NCBI GenBank assembly: GCA_945868475.1
Contig: CAMBLM010000003.1
Span: 162,123-226,122 of the forward strand
Source of the DNA: an uncultured Ruminococcus sp.
GTDB lineage: Bacteria > Bacillota > Clostridia > Oscillospirales > Ruminococcaceae
Direction: 5' to 3'
Length of the DNA stretch: 64,000 bases
The notes beneath the pieces are model-generated. The model worked only from the letters and a program-made list of their open reading frames with translations. It searched no databases and had not been told where the DNA came from. Each line of letters starts with the position of its first letter. Positions within the stretch are counted from its first letter, which is position 1. The translations under genes were made by a program, and so were the position numbers. Below are positions 26,173 to 33,059 of this stretch, one piece after another.

Positions 26173-28212
26173 ATGACATTCAACGGTCTTACTGATAATC
26201 AGGCGGAAAGCCACAGAAAACAATTCGGCTCGAACCGTGCTGCGGAAGAGCCTTTAAAAACTGCGGGGAAACGCTTTGCCGAACGCTTCGGGAGAGTCCC
26301 CGTAAAGGTATATATCATAATCCTGCTTTTGTGTTTGTGCTTCGGGATAATCTTTTCCCTCGGCGGCGGTCTGCACGGCATCATTCCATGCATAATTTCC
26401 GTTGTCGTTAATGCCCTGTCGCTTTTTATCGTATGCGTATGTGAAAGCGCGCTTTACAGCAGAAAGGGAAAAGCGCGCTCTCTGCACAGCGGAAATAAAT
26501 GCAGGGTCTACCGATGCGGAAACTCCGTTGCGGAGGTGAACTCGGGCGATATCGTCAAGGGTGATTATGTTCTCCTTACGGCAGGGGATATCGTTCCTGC
26601 CGAGGGCATCGTTCAGACGGGAGATATCACTGTCGGCAAGGACGGCAGGACTGACCTTGTGCGCCGCGATATGAAAGATGAGCTTGAAGAAGATATTTCG
26701 GGCGAATACACTCTCGAAAAGGGAACGCTTGTCACTTCGGGACACGCTGTAATGAAAGTTACACACGTTGAGGAAAGTTTTGTTAAACCATTTGCAGTAT
26801 CGTCAAAGAAATATACTTTCTGTATATTTATGAGTGCTGTTCTGACGGCTCTGCTTGTGATTTTTGCGGCATATCAGGCTGAAAAAAGCGGCTCGGGAAT
26901 GATCTCACTCCCGATGAAAACGGCTCTTTTCGCTTCACTTATTTTAATGTCGGGAGCAGGTCTGAAAGACCCTCTTGGGGAATATCTTTCCGCAGGCAGA
27001 ATGGAAATTCGCCGAAACGGTGCTGATATGAGAACGCTCACGCCGAAGTGCGATCTGCTTTTCATCGACAGGAGCGGCTTTGTAACGGACGGAACTCCGA
27101 CTGCTGTCGGTTTTACGGACGGAAGCGGCTCAACAATGACGAAATTTTACGAGGTTCCTTATCCTCTCGGAACCATTGCGGCAAATGCGGCGGCTGAAAA
27201 CACCTCTGCACTTGTGAACAAGGGCAGGATAATCAGCGCAGATCCTTACGAAGCCGCAGAAATGACATTTATGGCAGAACGCCTTAAAAGCACGGTCGAG
27301 CTTGAAATAAACGCTGAGCTTGTAAAAGGCGATCTTCCTGCGAACGGTTACAAGCGTTTCCTGCGCGGCGACCCGAGCGAGATCATAAGCGGCTGTGAAA
27401 GCTGTTTTGACGGAACGGGCAAGGAAAAAGCATTTTCATCTGCCGCGGCTGTAAAAGCACTTGCGGAGGAACTTATTTTTCAGGGCAACTCCGTCATTGC
27501 TTATGCGGCGGAGCTTTGGGACGGCAGAAAGGTATTCATCGGAATGATGACAATTCGCGAAAAATACCGCAGTGATGCTGAAAATGTTTTTAAAAAGCTT
27601 GCGGAAAACGGCTGTAAGCCTATACTTCTTGTTCCGTATCAGGATGCTTCGCTCCGTGACAAGGCGGTTGCAGGCGCAGGCGCGGACGATGTTATCTCAT
27701 ACAAAAAGCTAATCGGAATGACTCCGGGCGAAGCCGCAAAGGCACTCAAAAAAGTGAAGATGATCACGGGCAGATGCGACAAGAGCAAGCTTATAGAACT
27801 CGCTAAAACGTCAGGAAAAACGGTCGGCACGACGGCTGTTGATGTTCACGATGCGCTCGAATGTGAAAACGCCGATGCTGTTTATGCTTCGGCTGAAAGC
27901 TGTACGGCGGCAAAGGAAATCGCCGACTGCACTGCGCTTGACGGCATTGATTCCATAGCCGTAAGCATGTACTGCGCAGATGAGATCAGAAAAAGTGCTT
28001 CGGCTTATGAGGCTTTGAGAGCCGTAATAATCGTATTGATGGTGGCGGCAATGTATTTTGGTGCGAAGATAAGCATTCCTGCACTCGGCATCGCCGTTAT
28101 CATCGGCGCGACGGCTGTAGGCACGCTGTTGACGGGCGTTTCGGCACTCCGATTCGGTCGGATATGCAAAAGGTACTGCGCTGAAAGCGGCTCAAAGGAG
28201 GTACGTTCGTGA
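26173..28212 (+). CDS. catalytically degenerate P-type ATPase homologue
   Basis: 679 residues. A cation-ATPase N-terminal motif (GLTDNQAESHRKQFGSN), two membrane helices (46-95), an actuator-like domain (VNSGDIVKGDYVLLTAGDIVP, 122-141), a helix pair near 214-262, P/N-like domains and two last helices (613-655) follow the P-type order. The key motifs are lost: DKTGTLT is DRSGFVT at 299-305, TGES is absent, and TGDGVNDA is GTTAVDVHDA (551-560). It probably does not pump ions and may be a membrane sensor or scaffold for the kinase/phosphatase pair. It follows the kinase by 3 bp. Confidence 0.8.
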   Translation: MTFNGLTDNQAESHRKQFGSNRAAEEPLKTAGKRFAERFGRVPVKVYIIILLLCLCFGIIFSLGGGLHGIIPCIISVVVNALSLFIVCVCESALYSRKGKARSLHSGNKCRVYRCGNSVAEVNSGDIVKGDYVLLTAGDIVPAEGIVQTGDITVGKDGRTDLVRRDMKDELEEDISGEYTLEKGTLVTSGHAVMKVTHVEESFVKPFAVSSKKYTFCIFMSAVLTALLVIFAAYQAEKSGSGMISLPMKTALFASLILMSGAGLKDPLGEYLSAGRMEIRRNGADMRTLTPKCDLLFIDRSGFVTDGTPTAVGFTDGSGSTMTKFYEVPYPLGTIAANAAAENTSALVNKGRIISADPYEAAEMTFMAERLKSTVELEINAELVKGDLPANGYKRFLRGDPSEIISGCESCFDGTGKEKAFSSAAAVKALAEELIFQGNSVIAYAAELWDGRKVFIGMMTIREKYRSDAENVFKKLAENGCKPILLVPYQDASLRDKAVAGAGADDVISYKKLIGMTPGEAAKALKKVKMITGRCDKSKLIELAKTSGKTVGTTAVDVHDALECENADAVYASAESCTAAKEIADCTALDGIDSIAVSMYCADEIRKSASAYEALRAVIIVLMVAAMYFGAKISIPALGIAVIIGATAVGTLLTGVSALRFGRICKRYCAESGSKEVRS

Positions 28213-29477
28213 ACGCGACAGAGCTTCAGAAAATGCTTGACTCTGCTGAACTGAACGGTGAGGTCAAAATTCCCCACGGTGAATATGAGGGCAATTTCAC
28301 GGTCAGCGTTCCCTGTACGATACGCGGAAACGGTGCGCTTCTTTTGTGCGGCAGGGGAACTGCGCTTACGATAAATGCGCCCGATGTTGAGATAAACGAT
28401 CTGCTCATTGAACATCTCACTCCGAGAGTCGGAACAGCTCTTTGCTCTTCCTGCAAGGGAACGATGCTGAGCGATGTTGCTGTCAGCGGCAAGGTCACGG
28501 GCGTTGACGGCGAGGACGGATATTTCGGTATACCGTCCGTGATAAACGTTAGGGATTTTCCTGCCGATACGCTTTGCACGGTGAGGATACACATCGAACT
28601 TCCGACCTCCGCACGTCTCTTTTCAAACGCAAGCGGAGTGAACATTCCCGAACCCGAACTTTCCGCAGGCGAGAACACCGTCCTTATCGAAATTGAACCG
28701 ATGCGAAGCGGAACTCTTCTTTACGGTGAGCTTTCGCTCGAAACGGGTGTGAAGCGCAGGATATATATTTCGGGTGAGGCAGTCCCGGACGCTTACGGCT
28801 TCGGTGACGGCGCGCTCATATACGAAGCCGAGCCTGCGCCGACCGAGGACGAAATAGGCGAGCAGGGTGTTATCTATCCCGACGGGGAAGAGGACAGTGC
28901 CGAAGATGAGCTTCTTGCGCCTATGCCTTATGATGATGAAAAAAAGCCGCATGAGCTTCTTATAATTGAACGCGGAATGCTCGTCAAGGCGGATTCGCCG
29001 ACGGCACAGATAGAACTTCTATATGACAACAAGGACTTCCCGATGGAGGTCGATGCGTTCGCGTTTATGGTGAATGACGAGGGAACTGTCACGCAGAATG
29101 ACAGGTTCGTTTTCTTCGGCAACGACCACTCGCTCGGCGGCGGAGTTCAGCTTCTCAATGCGCCCGACAAAAAGGTTTTCCACATCAATTTTGACCTTAT
29201 CCCACGCGATGTTTCGGAGATAGACATTGCATATTCTATTTACAGCAATCCGCTGAACCTCAATTTCAGCGATCTTTCCAACCCTGCCGTTTCGATAACG
29301 CTTGCGAACGGAACGAACTATATCTTTATGCTCCCGAAGCCGCTCGATGTCGGTACGGTCGTTGGTATCGAACTTATCCGAAGCGAGGACGGTTTCCGCA
29401 TCTCGCCGCTCGGAATGATATATCCGAGGGGACTGGAGGATCTTTGCAGGAACTACGGACTTAATATTTTAAAGTAA
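28209..29477 (+). CDS. beta-helix protein fused to a TerD domain
   Basis: 422 residues. Residues 1-110 have short repeating strands (GNFTVSVPCTIRGNGALLL, APDVEINDLLIEHL) like a right-handed beta-helix. A middle beta domain and an acidic linker (EDEIGEQGVIYPDGEEDSAEDE) follow. The C-terminal 170 residues match TerD/TerZ: IERGMLVKADSPTAQIELL, EVDAFAFMVNDEGTV, and RFVFFGNDHSLGGGV, whose acidic and Asn residues bind calcium in TerD. GTG start overlaps the previous stop (GTGA) after AAGGAGGT. It completes a Ter-like operon. Confidence 0.85.
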   Translation: MNATELQKMLDSAELNGEVKIPHGEYEGNFTVSVPCTIRGNGALLLCGRGTALTINAPDVEINDLLIEHLTPRVGTALCSSCKGTMLSDVAVSGKVTGVDGEDGYFGIPSVINVRDFPADTLCTVRIHIELPTSARLFSNASGVNIPEPELSAGENTVLIEIEPMRSGTLLYGELSLETGVKRRIYISGEAVPDAYGFGDGALIYEAEPAPTEDEIGEQGVIYPDGEEDSAEDELLAPMPYDDEKKPHELLIIERGMLVKADSPTAQIELLYDNKDFPMEVDAFAFMVNDEGTVTQNDRFVFFGNDHSLGGGVQLLNAPDKKVFHINFDLIPRDVSEIDIAYSIYSNPLNLNFSDLSNPAVSITLANGTNYIFMLPKPLDVGTVVGIELIRSEDGFRISPLGMIYPRGLEDLCRNYGLNILK

Positions 29478-29482
29478 AACAG

Positions 29483-29524
29483 AAACGCCGTTCCGCTTGT
29501 TCTGATGAAGCAGTATCGGCGTTT
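29483..29524 (+). terminator. hairpin after the Ter-like operon
   Basis: AAACGCCG (29483-29490) pairs with CGGCGTTT (29517-29524), extended by AAAGTAAA/TTTACTTT. The T-run is poor, so termination may be partial. Confidence 0.55.
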
Positions 29525-29541
29525 ACTTTATAAGGAGAAAT

Positions 29542-30228
29542 ATGAACAAAGCAATTTTCTGGGACTTTGACGGAACGCTCGTACATTCCGAGCATCTCTG
29601 GAGCGGTTCGCTTTACCTAAGCTTACAGCGGTACACTTCGCACAAGGATATTACGCTCGATGATATACGTCCGCCGATGTCGCACGGCTTTTCGTGGGAC
29701 TTTTATTATGAGGATATGCACGAGATAACGGGCGAAAAATGGTGGGATTACACCTTTGAACATATACAGAGGGTATATAAAGCTGTCGGAATTACGGAAA
29801 GTGAAGCAAAAACGCTTCTTCCGCTTTTCCGCAAAGTCCTGCTTGAACCCGAAAACTATCATTTGTACGATGATACGATCCGGACGCTTGTGACGCTTCG
29901 TGAAAAAGGCTGCAGGCACTATCTTCTCTCGAACAATTACCCCGAGCTTGATGTTACAATGGATAAGATAGGTTTGTCGCAGTATTTTGACGGAATGATA
30001 ATATCGGCTCAGGTAGGATTTGACAAGCCGCGGCGTGAAATTTTTGAGCTTGCATTTAAAATGGCAGGAAACCCCGAGAAATGCTTTATGGTCGGAGATA
30101 ATCCGCAGAGCGACATAAAGGGTGCGCTCGGCGTTGGTATTCCTGCGATACTTGTACATAATAACGATGCGCAGGGGTTCGATTGTACGGTTTGTGAAAA
30201 TTTATCGGACATAACCGAACTTATATGA
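29542..30228 (+). CDS. HAD-superfamily hydrolase, phosphoglycolate-phosphatase-like
   Basis: 228 residues. Motif I FWDFDGTLVHSE (nucleophile D9, acid D11), motif II LLSNN (S/T), motif III lysine in FDKPRREIF, motif IV FMVGDNPQSDIKGA. An alpha-helical cap lies between motifs I and II, so subfamily I. Probably a small-molecule phosphatase; the substrate is unknown. AAGGAGAAAT precedes the ATG. The upstream hairpin makes co-transcription with the Ter-like operon uncertain. Confidence 0.88.
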   Translation: MNKAIFWDFDGTLVHSEHLWSGSLYLSLQRYTSHKDITLDDIRPPMSHGFSWDFYYEDMHEITGEKWWDYTFEHIQRVYKAVGITESEAKTLLPLFRKVLLEPENYHLYDDTIRTLVTLREKGCRHYLLSNNYPELDVTMDKIGLSQYFDGMIISAQVGFDKPRREIFELAFKMAGNPEKCFMVGDNPQSDIKGALGVGIPAILVHNNDAQGFDCTVCENLSDITELI

Positions 30229-30370
30229 AAAAACACGTTTTGTTCTTTTATTCCATTTTCAAATTGATTTCACATTATTCACACATAGATGCTTTACAAT
30301 ATAAACTGTGATCGGGAGGGAACGATAAAAGATACCTCCGATAAAACAGATAATGAAAGGCGGCATTTAT

Positions 30371-31702
30371 ATGTACGATTCAAATAACTATACTTATTCA
30401 AACGGCGGATTCACACCAACAGACCCTGAGCAGAAGCCTCCCAAGAAGTCGGGCGGTGCAGGAAAGATAATTGCAGGCTTGCTCGCAGTAATTCTTGTGG
30501 GCGGCGCATCGGGCTACGGCGGAGCATATCTCGCACGTTCAAACGACAACACGAGCATTTCCGCTTCGGCACAGACTGAAGCACCTGCTACCACACAGCA
30601 GACTGCGGTTTCCTCCGACAGCGGCAATTCCAACAAGGCTTCCGCACTTGGCTCAACTTCAAGCTCTTCGGACGATGAAATGACGACCAATGACATTATC
30701 AAAAAGGTAAAGCCTTCCGTTGTTCTTGTTTCCTCCACATTCACCTCCGCAGGCGGCGCAAGCACAGGTACGGGCATCGTATTCAGCGCAGACGGCTACA
30801 TTGTTACCAATGCGCACGTTATCACGACCGAAGTTAAAACTAGCATGAACAGCAACAATCAGTTCGACCCGTTCAGCAACTTCTTCGATAATTTCTACAA
30901 CAATTACAACAACTCGTCAAGCCAGACCGAAGTTGTAAAGGCTGATAAAGTCACCATCACACTGGACGATGAAACTGAGTATGAAGCGACTATCGTTGGC
31001 TACGACGCTAACACAGACCTTGCGGTCCTCAAGATAGACGCAACGGGACTTACACCTGCCGAGATCGGCGATTCAACAACGCTTGAAATGGGCGACAAGG
31101 CTATCACGCTCGGCTATCCTCTCGGACTCGGACTTTCCGCTTCCAACGGTATCATTTCGGGACTTAACAAGGAAATGAGCGTTGAGGTCGCAGGCGGCAC
31201 AGCAACAATGACTCTTCTCCAGACCGATGCGGCAGTAAACCCCGGCAACTCGGGCGGCCCACTCCTTAACAGCGAAGGTCAGGTAGTTGGAATCACTTCC
31301 TCGAAGATCGCAAGCTCCGAAGTTGACGGCGTAGGCTTTGCAATTCCTATCACGGACGCTCTCCCTATCCTCAATGAGCTTATGACAACAGGCACAGTCA
31401 AGAACACAACACCTAAGATCGGCATCACAGGTACTGAAATTTCTTCTGCTGTAAAGCGTTATTATAATCTCCCCGTAGACAGCGGCGTTCTTGTTGCTTC
31501 CGTTGAACCGGGTTCATGCGCAGAGGCAGCAGGACTTGAAGCAGGCGATGTTATCGTTAAGGCTGATGGCACGGAGATCTCCACAATGGACGAGCTTGTA
31601 AAGATCAAGAACAAGCACAAGGCAGGTGAGATCATGACCCTCACCCTTGCAAGAAGTGACGGAGATGTTGATATCGAACTTACACTTGATGTTGATGAAT
31701 AA
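30371..31702 (+). CDS. htrA: membrane-anchored HtrA/DegP-like serine protease
   Basis: Envelope quality-control protease, about 443 residues. A cytoplasmic N-terminus rich in Asn, Tyr and Pro is followed by one membrane helix (about 33-52), a Ser/Thr-rich linker, then the trypsin-like domain with His (VTNAHVIT), Asp (NTDLAVLKI) and Ser (NPGNSGGPLL). A Ser/Asn-rich insertion (NFYNNYNNSSSQ) lies in the LA-loop region. One PDZ domain (about 350-440, SGVLVASVEPGSCAEAAGL) ends the protein. ATG 30371 has AAAGGCGG 7 bp upstream. Confidence 0.93.
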   Translation: MYDSNNYTYSNGGFTPTDPEQKPPKKSGGAGKIIAGLLAVILVGGASGYGGAYLARSNDNTSISASAQTEAPATTQQTAVSSDSGNSNKASALGSTSSSSDDEMTTNDIIKKVKPSVVLVSSTFTSAGGASTGTGIVFSADGYIVTNAHVITTEVKTSMNSNNQFDPFSNFFDNFYNNYNNSSSQTEVVKADKVTITLDDETEYEATIVGYDANTDLAVLKIDATGLTPAEIGDSTTLEMGDKAITLGYPLGLGLSASNGIISGLNKEMSVEVAGGTATMTLLQTDAAVNPGNSGGPLLNSEGQVVGITSSKIASSEVDGVGFAIPITDALPILNELMTTGTVKNTTPKIGITGTEISSAVKRYYNLPVDSGVLVASVEPGSCAEAAGLEAGDVIVKADGTEISTMDELVKIKNKHKAGEIMTLTLARSDGDVDIELTLDVDE

Positions 31703-31747
31703 GTCTGATCTGTAATTCATTGCGAAAATTTAGTATAAAAATCAATT

Positions 31748-31776
31748 GGGCGGATATTATGTCCGCCCGTTTGGTT
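31748..31776 (+). terminator. htrA terminator, REP-like palindrome
   Basis: GGGCGGA (31748-31754) and TCCGCCC (31762-31768), then GTTTGGTTT. The stem resembles the dispersed palindromes at 7872. Confidence 0.65.
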
Positions 31777-31930
31777 TATTAAGATAAGCATGCTTTTTAT
31801 ATTGGCATGGCAGAAATGATCTTTGTACTGAATATGAGATGTGCAAGCTTTACAAGGAAAGGTTCGTTTCAAACACTATTCTTAATGCAAACTCATTTAA
31901 AAAAGCTTATTGGCTGAAAAATATATATTA
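31777..31930. other. spacer with a weak open frame
   Basis: A stop-free frame 31788-32000 reads YWHGRNDLCTEYEMCKLYKE and onward but has no ribosome site before its ATG (31839) and runs through a terminator. It could be a decayed gene fragment; I do not recognise the family. Confidence 0.25.
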
Positions 31931-31966
31931 TCCCGAAAAGACAAGGCGTTTTTTCGGGATTTTTTA
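31931..31966 (+). terminator. terminator-like hairpin before rlmB
   Basis: CCCGAAAA (31932-31939), TTTTCGGG (31951-31958), then ATTTTTTATT. Confidence 0.75.
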
Positions 31967-31995
31967 TTGCAATTTATGCAAAAATATGCTATACT
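31967..31995 (+). promoter_or_regulatory. rlmB promoter
   Basis: TTGCAA (31967-31972), 17 bp, TATACT (31990-31995), 67 bp before the rlmB start. Confidence 0.5.
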
Positions 31996-32062
31996 ATTAA
32001 AGATAATATTATAATTAGGTAAAGTATGCACTTTTTTTGATATAAAATGTTAAGGAGTAAAT

Positions 32063-33046
32063 ATGGCTTACAATAATAATAGAGGAAATGCGCCGCAGAA
32101 GCGCAGTTCCGATAACAGAAATTTCAGAAGCGGACACGGAAATGACCACGGATCTGACCGTAACGAACGCGGCGGCTCACGTCCGATGGGAAGAAGCGGC
32201 GGCTATCGCGAAAGACATTCCAACGATGATGAGCGTTTCGGCAATTCGTCCGAGCGTTATGAGCGCGAGGAGCGCATTGAGCGTGACAATGAACGCGATG
32301 ACAACGGCGGTCTTATCATCGGAAGAAATCCCGTTATCGAGGCATTGAAATCGGGAAAGCAGATCGACACGATCTATGTTGACAGCGACAGCGGCGGAAG
32401 CATCGGTCTTATCTGCAAAATGGCAAAGGAACGCGATATTGTTGTAAAGCAGGTAAGCCCACAGAAGCTTGATTCGATGTCGGACGGAAAGTCGCATCAG
32501 GGCGTTATCGCTTCGGGTGCTTGCGCTGAATATTCGAGCATTGAGGAGATACTTGCAAAGGCAAAGGAAAAGGGTACTGCCCCGTTTATCATAATTTGTG
32601 ACGAGATCGAAGACCCACACAATCTTGGCGCAATAATTCGTACAGCCGAGGCGGCAGGCGTTGACGGTGTTATCATTCCGAAGAGAAGAAGTGCTTCGCT
32701 GAACCAGACGGTCTACAAGACCTCGGCAGGTGCGGCGAGCTATGTTCCAGTTGCGAGGGTATCTAACCTTGCGGCGTCTATTGACGAGCTTAAAGAAAAC
32801 GGTGTTTGGATATACGGCACGGACGCTTCGGGCGAGGATTACACAAAGGTAGACATGAGCGGACCCTGTGCTATCGTTATTGGCTCGGAGGGTTTCGGAA
32901 TGGGCAGGCTCACCAAGGAAAAATGCGATTTTCTGTTAAAGCTGCCGATGTTCGGTCAGGTCAACTCGCTGAATGCTTCGGTTGCGGCAGGAATTTTTAT
33001 GTATGAAACCGTCCGAAGACGCGGACTGAAAAAAATAAACGGTTAG
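32063..33046 (+). CDS. rlmB: 23S rRNA 2'-O-methyltransferase, RlmB/TrmH family
   Basis: 327 residues. The SpoU/TrmH knot domain has CDEIEDPHNLGAIIRTAEAAG (motif 1, with the Asn/Arg pair), VIGSEGFGMGRL (motif 2) and LPMFGQVNSLNASVAAGI (motif 3). An L30-like substrate-binding domain (LIIGRNPVIEALKSGKQID) precedes it. The first 90 residues are a disordered extension rich in Arg, Gly, Asn, Asp and Ser, unusual in length and resembling RGG-type RNA-binding tails. The gene ends 13 bp before the next one. Confidence 0.93.
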   Translation: MAYNNNRGNAPQKRSSDNRNFRSGHGNDHGSDRNERGGSRPMGRSGGYRERHSNDDERFGNSSERYEREERIERDNERDDNGGLIIGRNPVIEALKSGKQIDTIYVDSDSGGSIGLICKMAKERDIVVKQVSPQKLDSMSDGKSHQGVIASGACAEYSSIEEILAKAKEKGTAPFIIICDEIEDPHNLGAIIRTAEAAGVDGVIIPKRRSASLNQTVYKTSAGAASYVPVARVSNLAASIDELKENGVWIYGTDASGEDYTKVDMSGPCAIVIGSEGFGMGRLTKEKCDFLLKLPMFGQVNSLNASVAAGIFMYETVRRRGLKKING

Positions 33047-33059
33047 GGGGTGAAGAATT

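Noticed and set aside
26173..28212. Working cation pump
   Set aside because: The phosphorylation, phosphatase and hinge motifs needed for the cycle are not present.
31788..32000. Small gene between htrA and rlmB
   Set aside because: The frame has no ribosome site and runs through a hairpin terminator and promoter; kept only as a possible relic.
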